From assembly GCA_947561395.2 (NCBI GenBank), contig OX387184.1, positions 24,728,766 through 24,792,765 on the forward strand: 64,000 nucleotides of DNA, in the 5' to 3' direction. The notes under the pieces are model-generated. The model made no database searches and had not been told where the DNA came from. It saw nothing but the letters and a program-made list of their open reading frames with translations. This DNA is from Buxus sempervirens (lineage: Eukaryota > Streptophyta > Magnoliopsida > Buxales > Buxaceae). Shown in pieces: positions 21,918 to 31,805 of the stretch (positions are counted from its first letter, which is position 1; the number at the start of each line of letters is the position of its first letter). The translations under genes were made by a program, and so were the position numbers.

Positions 21918-24900
21918 TCAAAGAGAAGCAAACCGCTGTCGAGAGAGGGGTTTGGTGAGAGCATCGGCTAGCTGATCAGTAGTAGAAACATGAGAGACTT
22001 TGAGCTGGCCTTTGTGGACATGGTCATGGACAAAATGAAAATATATAGAAATGTGCTTCATGCGAAAGTGAAAGACTAGATTTGCACATAGGTACGTAGC
22101 TCCAATATTGTCACAGTAGATGAGTGGTGTAGTGGAGGAGAGTGCCCCCAACTCACCTAAGAGGTGCTGAACCCAAGAGATTTCTGCAGCCGTGGCAGCA
22201 ACAGCATGGTATTCAGCCTCAGTGGAGGAGCGGGCAACAGAACGTTGCTTTTGAGATGACCAAGAGACAGCATTGCCGCCTAAGTAGATTATGTAGGCCA
22301 TAGTAGATGTGCGATCATCAAGATTGCTGGCCCAGTCTGAATCAGAGTAGGCATACAATGCAGAGGAACTGGTGCGTTTGAGAGAGAGACCATGATGAAT
22401 CGTGCCTTTGAGATACCGTAAGAGCCGTTTAACTGCTTGCCAATGGAGCTGAGTTGGTTTGTGCATAAACTGAGAGAGTTTATTTACAGTAAATGCTATG
22501 TCTGGGCGTGTGAGGGAGAGATAGTGAAGGGAGCTGACAACACTGCGGAACTCACTGGCATCCATGGAGGCAGACCCATCATTGAGAGAGAGACAAGTAG
22601 TGGTGGAGAGTCGTGTAAGGACCTCCTTGGCACCGGTCATGTTGGTCCTGTCAAGTAGATCACGAATGTATTTATGTTGTGATAAAAGAAAACCAGTGGA
22701 CGTCGGAATGACCTCAACGCCAAGAAAGTAGTGGAGGGTACCCATGTTTTTGACAGAGAAGCGAGAGGACAGGGCAGCAATGAAGGTGCTGTTGTTGCTA
22801 GTGATCAATAGGTCATCAACATAGACCAAGAAGTAAGCAATGATGCTATCATGGTTATATATGAACAGGGACGTGTCGGCTTTTGAGTTAGCAAATCTTT
22901 GAGAAACTAGAAACGTAGCCAATTCATTGTACCAAGCACGTGGTGCTTGCTTAAGGCCATAGATGGCTTTGTGGAGACAACAAACGTGGTTGGGCAATTG
23001 TTCATCAATAAATCCCCTGGGTTGAGCCATATAAACGTCTTCGGATAGAGACCATTGAAGAAAGGCATTATTGACATCAAGCTGTTGAACTGACCAGCCA
23101 TGTTGGAGAGCTAAGCAGAGGACTACTCGAATTGTTGTGGGCTTGACAACAAGGCTGAAGGTCTCTGTGTAATCAAGACCGGGTCGTTGATGAAAGCCTT
23201 TTGCCACAAGTCGCGCTTTGTACCTGTCAATAGATCCATCAAGTTTCCATTTAGTCCAAAACACCCATTTGCAACAGACCAAGTTTTGTTTGGAAGATGG
23301 AGGTACCAATTCCCAATTACCATTGCGAGTTAGTGCATTGAACTCATCTGACATTGTAGCTCCCCACTCAGGGTGTTGAAGGGCCTGGGATACACAGGTT
23401 GGTTCAAGGGTGGTGGGTAAGGGATGTTTGGTGGTGGCATTTAGTTGGCGAGGTTTAAAAATGTTGTTTTTGGAACGAGTAATCATGGGATGAGTCAGTT
23501 CCAGGGGCGGTGGGGGTGGTGGTGGGTTGGAAGGTGATGAGGTTAACGATGGGGGAGGTAGTATGCATGGGGAGGGCAAATGTGAAGGTGTGATGACTTC
23601 CTGTAGTTGGTGTGTAGATTCCACTTCCAGCAAGACAGACGTAGCCAAAACAGGTGGAGGAGAGGGTGGCATGGGAGGGGGGGGGGGGGGAATGTCAAAT
23701 AACGATGTCCAAGAGAGAGTGGATTGGGGAGTGAGACGGGTGTGTGAAGCATTGACAGACGGGAATTCGGTTTCAACAAAATAAACATGGCAGGAAATGA
23801 AAATACGGTTGGTGATGGGGTCAAGGCATTTATAAGCACTTTGAGTAAGTGAATAGCCCAGAAAAATGCATCGGAGAGAACGAGTATCAAGTTTGTGTTT
23901 GGCATATGGACATAGCCACAGGTAACACAGACACCCAAACACACGAAGCCGAAGATAATTAGGTCAATCTCCAAAGAGAGATTCAAAGGGGGATTTAAGG
24001 TGGAGAAGGGGAGTGGGAAGACGATTTATGAGGTATGTGGCAGCGAGAAACGCATGGGGCCATAGAGTAGGGGGTAGCGAGGCTTGATGGAGCATGGTCA
24101 AACCTGTGTCCACTATGTGCCGATGACGGCGTTCAGCGGCAACATTGTGTTGAGGTGTGTGAGGAGGAGTGGTGAGGTGGGTTATGCCATGGGTGGCAAA
24201 GTAGTTTTTCATTGTGGGGTACTCCCCCACCCCCATTGTTTGAGTAAGTGGTTGCAATGGATGTTTTGAAGTAGTTTTCAATTGTTTTTTTTGAATTTTT
24301 GAAAGATAGGAAAAACATTAGATTTGTGACAAATGGGATAGAGCCAAACATACTTTGTAAAGTGATCAACGAAGATAACATAAAACCAATATCCTTCGGT
24401 GGAGGTTATTAGAGTGGGGCCCCAAACATCTGTGTATAATAGATCTAAAGGACCACGACTCTTGAGAGATGAAACATGAAACAAAAGCTTTTAACTTTTA
24501 TTACATAGACAGGAGTCACAATTTATTTGACGAGATGAAGCAGATAGTGGAAGATTGCGAGAGGTAACAAGGTGATGGAGGATACGAAGGGAGGGATGGC
24601 CAAGTCGTCTGTGCCAGTTGAGAAGTGGAGTCTTCACACCAACCATAGCTTGGAAGTGTGTCGTAGGAGATAGGGACTTAGGCCATTCATACACATCACA
24701 CATCATTATTATTCCGGCCGCGAATGAGAGTCGCCCCTGTGCACAGATCCTTCACCAAGAAAAAGGTAGGAAAAAATTCAATTGATGTATTATTGGATTA
24801 GCAAAATTGAGAGATTGATAATAAATTTTTCTTGATGGAAGAAACACATACGACATTGGATAAGGCAAAGGTGGTAGTAGGAGTAGCAAGAGTTACAGTG

Positions 24901-26003
24901 CCAGTATGAGTAATGCGCAAACTTGTGTCATCCCTGATGAGGATAGCATCTGAGCCTTCATATGCTGAGGTGAGTGAGAGATTATTGAGATCATCGGTCA
25001 CATGATGAGATGCAGCAAAATCAATAAGCCAATCTTGTTGCTGTGAGGGCGCAGTGGGAGCCATGTGGGTAGCATGGCGAACACGTGGACAACATTTAGC
25101 ACTATGACCTTGCTGATCACATAGTTGGCAGAAGCCTTTGTACCCTTGGCCTTGATGCCTCTTTTGGGGCTGATTGGTGCCTTGATAGTCACGGTTACCA
25201 GTGAACGATGACTGATGTCCACAAGTGTTTAAGTTATTGAGAGATGAACCTCTATTGTTGGAGTTGGACTTGAAGGTGTTGCGTTGACCAGAACGTTGAG
25301 TAACATTGGCTGTGATTGTGGGAGATACCACGCGTGCTTCCTCACGTTGGAGAAAATTTTCATACTCCACAAGTTTATCATGAAGGTCTTCAAAGCTGAT
25401 GGGATTTTCCCGGGCATGAATGGCTGCAGTAATTTCTTTGAACACTGGTCCAAGACCATTTATAACATGAACAACTAAATCAATGTCACTAGGGGGCTCA
25501 CCTATGATGGAGAGCTCATCAAATATGCTTCTCATTGTGTTGAGAAATTCTACCACAGAGCTGGAGCCACGGGTGGGGACTGTAAGTTGTTCCTTGAGCC
25601 CCATAACTCTGGATCGAGAGTGATTTGCATAAAGGGTGCTGAGTTTCTCCCATGCCATACGGGAGGTTGTTTCCGAGGCGATGAGTGGCATGATATGTTC
25701 TGAAACAGAAGCAATAATGGAGTGCAGCAGCAACTGGTCTTGGCAAAGCCATAGAAGATAATCAGGATTGGGTTTGTTATCTATGTTTTTTGGGGGTTGC
25801 AGATGTGATCTATTCACATAGTGCATTAGATCGTATCCTATGAGAAGGGCATTGAACTAAGCATGCCAAGTCAGGAAGTTCAGTGCCGTCAGTTTGAGGG
25901 GCAGTTGTGCTACAGCATTAATTGCAATCAATGGATTTGGTGCTGCAATAGCAGTGTTAGTGGCAATAGGAGCAAAATCTGTTTGAGAGGATGCTCCAAC
26001 CAT
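21918..26003 (-). pseudogene. Copia Gag-Pol polyprotein, disrupted
   Basis: Starts at ATG 26003-26001. A TAG interrupts Gag after FLTWHA near 25860. The frame then runs from 25826 to 24798 with a zinc knuckle (CQLCDQQGHSAKCC) and a protease motif LIDFAASHHV, where the usual D-S/T-G-A is altered to D-F-A-A. Integrase pieces follow with frameshifts and stops (HRRLGHPSLRIL near 24620; DLLYTDVWGP near 24440; QHNVAAERRHRHIV near 24160). From 23942 a single 674-codon frame holds the integrase tail, an intact reverse transcriptase (KARLVAKGF, LVYVDDLLITSN) and RNase H (SDSDWAS, SSTEAEYHA). It stops at 21918, shortly before the natural end. RT and RNase H look intact; integrase and protease do not. 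Confidence 0.88.
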
Positions 26004-26056
26004 GGCGACAAGGGATGAATATAGGTGCTCATGGGAGCATTATAGCTTTGATACCA

Positions 26057-26271
26057 TAAAAGGTTTGATGAAAAGATTGATATCTTTCATTCTGTTATCA
26101 TCTGTATATAAAGATTTACAAGGAGAATTAAAAAGGAAAGAATAACAAATGCGTTACAAGTAAGGGACTGTTATGCTACAAGTAAGGGACAGTTATCCTA
26201 AGATTATGGAAGGTTTACAACTATTGATGAGAAGAATGTACAAAGAGTAAACAGCTGTTACATAGCTTCTA
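26057..26271 (-). repeat. 5' LTR of the Copia element
   Basis: 215 bp, ending at the primer-binding site TGGTATCAAAGC read on the minus strand. The four differences from the 3' LTR are single substitutions and no indel is seen. Confidence 0.88.
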
Positions 26272-26609
26272 TATATCGTATATACTGTAATGCCAAAACC
26301 ATATATACTATACGGTTGCATAGATTTTCTGATGATTGCAGATCTGTCAGGAGATCTAGTCAAACCATATACCATATACGGTTGTGCCACGACTGTATAC
26401 TAGGTACGGTCCGTAGATACACAAATCTTGTCAGAAATCTATCAGAAAATAAAATCTAATCAAATTGGATCTAATAAATTGTATTGCCAATGCAGTTGGA
26501 TCAAAATTGAGCTGAAAATGAGAAAACTATATTGCCAATATGGTTTTGAAATATTTGATCAAAATCTTATCTTTTGTGCAAATCTGCCACGTAGACGAAT
26601 CTGGTTTAA
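26272..26609 (+). promoter_or_regulatory. U3 segment of the outer LTR with ATACGGTATATGG-type palindromes
   Basis: Sequence of the outer solo LTR between two insertions. Repeated, partly inverted words TATACGGTTG, ACCATATACCATATACGG and CTGTATACTAGGTACGG (26290-26420) belong to the copy-specific array. It continues after the nested elements at 42811-42825 and 46300-46316 (CGTATAGTATACG), directly upstream of TATA at 46333. Confidence 0.55.
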
Positions 26610-27346
26610 TGAAGGCAAGGATGCTAAAGAGTTACAAGAACCCATCAAAGTCCCAAGTGGACCCGTCATAAGAGTCCGAGCTAAACGTTTCAAGGAAGAG
26701 CTTAGCAATTTCATCAAGAAGGTCTAAGGAGAGGAGCTAGACGTGATCAACAAAGAAGAACCAACCAAATTAGTCCACGTCATCAAAGTCAACGAAGTCA
26801 AAACTTGAATCCACATGGAGGACTTCTTAGGTGGCATGAAATGCTTCAAGCTTGGTTCAATGAATTTAGTCTTTTATTCAGATTCAATGAATGTGGTCTT
26901 TTATTTATCCAACCATTTTAGTTAAGAGCCTTTTATTTATTCTAAGAGTCTTTTAGTTATTCTAAAAGTCTTTTTATCTTTTCTAGATTGTTATTTCCTA
27001 TGATTCTTTTTATTTTTTTCTAGATTGTTAATTCGTATGTAATTTTCAGCCTATATATATAGGTGTGTAAGACAATGGAATACACAACTTGTTATTCAGA
27101 AAATTAAGAGTATTATTCTCTTTGGTTCTTTTAGAACTTGTCGAACTTATCAAGGATTTCCTTGTGGCGTTCATCCTCGACTTATCAAATGGTTCATCCA
27201 TCCCCGTTTGTGGCATCTTCATCATACCAAGGTTCTTGCTTCAATATAAGCAACGGGTTGCAGTTTCCATGCAAATCTGATTCTAGACGATCGAAGTTCC
27301 TTTTCGATTACGGGTTTCGTCATAGATTGGTATCGTTCGTATATCA
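26610..27346 (+). repeat. 5' LTR of the CRM-like element
   Basis: 737 bp, TGAAGGCAAGG...CGTATATCA. Its first 200 bp encode the same protein tail as the 3' LTR (KELQEPIKVPSGP, RVRAKRFKEEL). TATA-like CCTATATATATAGG is at 27050-27063. It has one copy of a 27-bp unit that is duplicated in the 3' LTR. Confidence 0.88.
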
Positions 27347-27348
27347 TT

Positions 27349-27359
27349 TGGTATCAAAG
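27349..27359 (+). other. Primer-binding site of the CRM-like element
   Basis: TGGTATCAAAG, two bases after the LTR end. It is close to the complement of the initiator-Met tRNA 3' end (TGGTATCAGAGC), the usual primer for plant Ty3 elements. Confidence 0.8.
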
Positions 27360-28006
27360 TTAGTTCTAGTTTCAAGTTTTCCTATCCTTTTACTTATTTT
27401 TTTTTTCAATTTTGAATATCCATATATAGTTCAAAAAAAAAAAGGAGTTCTATTGAAATTCGTTTGCTCAAAAAAAAATTTCAAAATTAAAAAAAAAGGG
27501 GTTGTATTGAAATTCTTTTGGTCATCAAATTTCTTACCATCTTGTTGTTTCAATCTTTTCATCTTATAATTCATTCTTGAATCTATCATCTTCATTCTTG
27601 AATCTACCATCTAGAATTTTGTTTTTTCTTTTCTTCCCCAACAAAATCCTAAAAATTGATTGTCCAAAATCTGATTGTTTGTGATTCTTACTTTGTGAAA
27701 TCTTGAAATCCTACAAAGCCTTTGAACAGAAAATTCCTTATTGATAAGTTCTTGGTGAATTATTGCTGGAAACTTTGATCATTGTTTGATTAGTTTAATA
27801 AGGACCTATAGAGGAATATTTTGAGTGGAAAAAGGCAAGAGTGGTGAGCACATAAGAAGGTAAAAGCCAAATCTGAATTTTTTTGTGTACAAAACACAAA
27901 TAAAAAAAATTTTATTGAGTGAATCATCCTTTGAGTGAAAACACGTGAGGGAGTGTGTGTGAGGTCCTATCTTTTCTAACCTTATTTTTGCAACAAACAT
28001 GTCAAA
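27360..28006 (+). other. Leader between primer site and gag of the CRM-like element
   Basis: About 650 bp without a convincing reading frame, T-rich, with two related stretches near 27434-27465 and 27494-27525 (AAAGG(A/G)GTTSTATTGAAATTC). It ends in ATGTCAAA, the probable gag start, which was duplicated by the hAT insertion. Confidence 0.55.
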
Positions 28007-28223
28007 CAGAGCCGGCAAAAAACGAACCGACCCGACGCGTCAACCCGATTAACCCGAGTATAAACGGGTTGGGTTGACCCGTTTATTAATTTGGTTGGGT
28101 ACGGGTTGAGGTTTTCCTAACCCGACCATAATCGGGTCAACCCGATTACAACCCGTCGACCCGACGGGTTACCCGATTAAAGCATTTACAAAATTAATCT
28201 CTAGGGTTTGTCTATTTCGTTTT

Positions 28224-28430
28224 GTGTTTCAACTTTCAATGTTTGTCTTTGCCTCTTGCTGCTCGCGGTATCGCCCCTCTTCTTTGGTTCTTCCTCTTCC
28301 ATTCAACTCCAGAGAATCAGTGACCCTAGTTGGTGTTTCAACTTTCAATGTTTGTTTTCGCCTCTTGCTACTCGCAGTCTCGCCCTCTTCTTCCTCTTCC
28401 ATTCAGCTCCGGAGAATCAGCGACCCAAGC
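28224..28430. repeat. Tandem duplication of about 109 bp inside the Pack-hAT
   Basis: Two adjacent copies beginning GTGTTTCAACTTTCAATGTT (28224 and 28333), both containing TTGCCTCTTGCT/TCGCCTCTTGCT and ending near GAGAATCAG(T/C)GACCC. They are about 85-90% alike by eye. Possibly a captured 5' untranslated or first-exon region. Confidence 0.75.
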
Positions 28431-28811
28431 CAACTAGCCAAGTTGATGAAAGATTGAAAGGGTTCTCTCCTGCGGTATTTTTGAAAAGGAGATCATCCTT
28501 CAACGGTTCAACCTTCATGCCTCTTGCAACAATCTTGATGTGTTGACTGTTGAGTATTGACTCCATCTCCAAATCTCCATCTCGTTCCCTGGCAAAAACA
28601 CCCTGTCACGACTAAGAGCCAACAACCAAGTGAAGTCACGTTCGCTCATTTCCTCTTCTCACATTTCTGTTAGCGTTTGGCACCACAAAACCCTAGATTC
28701 AAGCCCTATTTCAGTCGTGTTAGGGTTTGCAGGTTCCAACTTCTGTTGATTTTTCCTTCCACACCTTTCTTTTGTTATTCCTATAAATTTGAGAAGCATG
28801 TATATTTGCAG

Positions 28812-30161
28812 TTATGCTTCAAAACTGAAGAGAGAGCAAGGAGCCTTCTAAATAATGTGTCATCTTTGCTGAAACCAGGAGGTTATTTTTTTGGTATTAC
28901 CCCTGACTCATCTTCCATCGTTATTTTTTTGCAGGTTCCAAATATGTGAGTACCATAATATGGTGATAGTGCTTCCATTATATGCATGCAATGTGCACAG
29001 TAAATCGGAATGGGAAATTTCATTTTTCAGCTTCTCAATAATATGTAGGAACCTGCCTTTGTTAGAGGATAATATGGGAAATCTCTATTCTGGCAAACCG
29101 CAAAGGTGGGTATTGGAGTTTCTTCTAATGAATTATTTATTCTCTAGGTAAATTATTTCCATGTTTTCATTGTCATTTAAGGACATGTATTGATCTCAAA
29201 TTGTTTTCACTGTATTTGAGAATTCAGTTTTTATCTGTATTAAAGCATGTGTTACTTTGTGGCACGGTCATGTTCCAAACCTACATACGTATCATATAAG
29301 ATGTATTGGGGTCTTGGGTGTGATGCTTCTTCTTCAAGGAATGATTTTTCCGTTTATGTGTTGATTATCTGAGTTTCAAAAATTAAGTTTGACATAATTT
29401 AATACCTTGAATCACTAGCATAAATCCTTTATCCTTTTAGGTCAACTATCCGCCATTGCTTTCTCATTCTGCAGTTGATGCGTTATGTGATTGCTACAAA
29501 TTATAGGGCAAAGTACCAGAAGAATGTTGAAGTATGCCACAACAAAGGAGGTAGTATGTAGTCTGGCATTATTCCCAATTGCATTAGATCAGAGAACTAC
29601 ATGATCACTTTCGAAGTCGATGAAGAGAAGTATTTACTTAATTGCTCTTCAATAGTTAATTGTATTATGTTTATAACCATTGTTTTTTCCCCTGTTAAAT
29701 ACTTGAATTGAACTTGCAAAATTCTCATTTGAGGTTGCAAATTGATTTTCAGGTTCCCATTTTTTGGAAAGAAATTCTAGCTTAAATTTGCTAATGATAT
29801 TGCTGCGGAGACCCATTTATTGGTTCATTTTCCAAGCTTGATCAGGTTCAGTTTCTCTTTTGATTTAATACTTAATCAATTAAAATTGAGGATTCAGGGT
29901 CACCGAAATTAATGCCTTGTTCATGTGGGAAGAAATAAAATATCAACATTTTCAAGTCTAAGTGACCATGAATATAAATGTTACCAGTTACCTTGTCAAT
30001 TTTGCTTTTTTGAACATTTCTCTCGTTTTGTTTTATTGTATTCCTAAGAGCATGGCTGATATAATGATTGAAGTGCATGTTTATTTTATTAGGTTGGCTA
30101 GAGAGGCAGGGCTAGAATATGTGGAGATTCAAAACTTAAATGAATTTTATGATGATAACAG
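28812..30161 (+). pseudogene. Captured fragment of an mRNA cap guanine-N7 methyltransferase-like gene
   Basis: Four exons in order, separated by introns. Exon 1 (28812-28917) reads LCFKTEERARSLLNN then SLLKPGGYFFGITPDSSSI, a methyltransferase segment. Exon 2 (29507-29629) reads KYQKNVEVCHNKGGS and IPNCIRSENYMITFEVDEE. Exon 3 (29753-29845) reads FPFFGKKF and LKFANDIAAETH. Exon 4 (30093-30161) reads LAREAGLEYVEIQNLNEFY. Introns keep GT-AG sites (GTATTT at 29630, CAG before 29753, GTAACT at 30162), so genomic DNA was captured, not cDNA. A TAG in exon 2 and another in exon 3 break the frame, and start and end of the gene are absent. Family assignment (plant cap methyltransferase 2 type, AdoMet-dependent, nuclear mRNA capping) comes from recognising these motifs. 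No function is expected here. Confidence 0.8.
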
Positions 30162-31094
30162 GTAACTAAACTGTTGTCATTTGGCAATTTTTTTCCCTGT
30201 GTTCATTTCAGTGTCGGAATTTTCCTATTTATTATTAATTTTTTATCTTATTGCAATCAGTGGGTTTTCTTGTCCTCTTCCTTATCATTCAAACATCTTC
30301 TTTGTGTGTGTCATTGCTATTGATTCAGTTGTCTGTGCTTTTACTTGTTTATATATTCTCTATCTTTTGTTATTTTCTTTTGTGTGTGTGTGTATATACA
30401 CTCTGTGTTTCATCTTTTCCTTCTTGTTTTGTTGTTGTTATTGTGTGTGTGTTTTTTCCTTTATTTTTTGTTGGTTTATAAAACAAATCCTTTCTTGTGG
30501 TTAATAATGGTGCCATCTGCCTGACTACATTTTTATGTAGGCTCAAGTTTGAATAGCCATGGCATTTGGTTGACTACTTTTCAAATTTTGAATAATTGAA
30601 GCACCAAGATGAATTGCAAAGAACAGCCAATGGATGAAGATTAATTTGTGCAAGTAAATTATTGGGAGGGTGGATCATGGGCCGTGTACTTTACCAGGTG
30701 TTTCCTAATGGGATCCCCAGCGTGATCTGCTTTGTTTTGTTTTTCTTTGGTTTTTGTTGGGGTGGGGGGTGGAATCACTTGTGGTTGAACAGGTAAAAGG
30801 TTAATTGTAATAATTTCTTTGGGCGTCAAAGTTTAACTTGATGTATTTGTATCTGTATGGCCATGGCCCATGGGCATCAAATCCGATGGTTTTAGGCTTT
30901 TAGCAACGTGTATCGAGTCTCTTGACAAATGGTGGCAAATCCGCAGATGTAAAACAGTAGAAGTAAAAGTGTAAAACTGGTTTTTTTTTTTTTTTTAAAA
31001 GATAATCGGGTTCAACCCGACCCAACCCGATTATCTCTCAACCCAATCATGACCCGCCCGAACCCGAACCCAAACCAACCCGTTGCCACCTCTA

Positions 31095-31805
31095 ATGTCA
31101 AACAACAATACATCCGAGATGTGTCAGAGGGGGCTGATACAAAATTACAAATGGAAGCACTTTTGGGTGAGATGAGAAGAATGTTGAGAGCGGAGATGGC
31201 ACAAGTGCATGAGCGGCTTGATCAGGTGGAGAATGCACAGCCACGAAATGTTCCTCACGGGCATAGGAGAGGAAGAGAACGACCTAGGAGGAGGAGGATT
31301 GAAGATGAGGAGTATTATGGGAATGGTTTTGACAATGAAGATGACCGTGATTCAACCAATATCAATAGGGGTCTTGGAGGGCGAGTTAGAGGAGCTAGGA
31401 ATAGAGAAGATAACAACATGGGGAGTATTAAGATGAAGATTCCATCATTTCAAGGCAAAAATGATCCCGAGGCATATCTTGAATGGGAAAGGAAGATAGA
31501 GTTCGTCTTTGACTGTCATAACTATTCCGAGATATAAAAAAAAGGTAAAATTAGCAGCAATTGAATTTTTTTGACTATGCTATTGTTTGGTGGGATCAAT
31601 TGTTATTGAATACGAGGAATGGAGAATGTCCGATCAATACTTGGGAGGAGATGAAAGCAGTCATGAGGAAATGTTTTGTACCAAGTCACTATTACTGAGA
31701 TTTGTACAAAAGACTACAGTGCCTAACACAGGGCAACCGTAGCGTTGAAGACTATTTTCAAGAGATGGAGATTACTATGATCCGAGCTAATGTAGAGGAG
31801 GACCA
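31095..31805 (+). pseudogene. gag of the CRM-like element, first part
   Basis: Begins at ATG 31095 (MSNNNTSE). A one-base frame change puts the rest in the frame reading MEALLGEMRRMLRAEMAQVH then MKIPSFQGKNDPEAYLEW and EFVFDCHNYSEI, a Ty3 Gag core. A stop follows at about 31535, after which the capsid continues with further frame changes (VWWDQLLL, EEMKAVMRKCFVP, VEDYFQEME). It is interrupted at 31805 by a solo LTR. Confidence 0.82.

Larger units (their letters stand above)
21657..26271 (-). mobile_element. Ty1/Copia retrotransposon, nearly complete and young
   Basis: Two 215-bp LTRs (21657-21871 and 26057-26271) differ at four positions by my count. The minus strand has a perfect primer site TGGTATCAAAGC (26056-26045) beside the 5' LTR and a GAGGGGGCA polypurine tract beside the 3' LTR. 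Flanks TATAG and TATAT match at 4 of 5. Gag-pol lies between, with order gag-protease-integrase-RT-RNase H, which defines Copia. Motifs suggest an Ale/Retrofit-like lineage (inference). Confidence 0.9.
28007..31094 (+). mobile_element. Pack-type hAT element carrying host gene exons
   Basis: Perfect 8-bp duplication ATGTCAAA (27999-28006 and 31095-31102). Ends are CAGAGCCGGCAA and, inward from the right, TAGAGGTGGCAA. Subterminal regions (28020-28180, 31005-31080) are packed with CCCGA/AACCCG words. There is no transposase sequence. Between about 28.2 and 30.7 kb it carries genomic host DNA, including four exons of a cap methyltransferase-like gene with their introns. It sits exactly at the gag start codon of the CRM-like element. 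Confidence 0.9.

Noticed and set aside
23527..23784. Gly-rich plus-strand frame
   Set aside because: Shadow of the Pro-rich linker of the Copia polyprotein on the other strand.
28208..28546. Open frame of 112 codons in the Pack-hAT
   Set aside because: Mostly a tandemly duplicated segment rich in Ser, Leu and Phe; no domain seen. It may be captured untranslated sequence, so no gene is called.
31209..31436. Second overlapping frame in the gag region
   Set aside because: Shadow of the gag frame that contains recognised capsid words.
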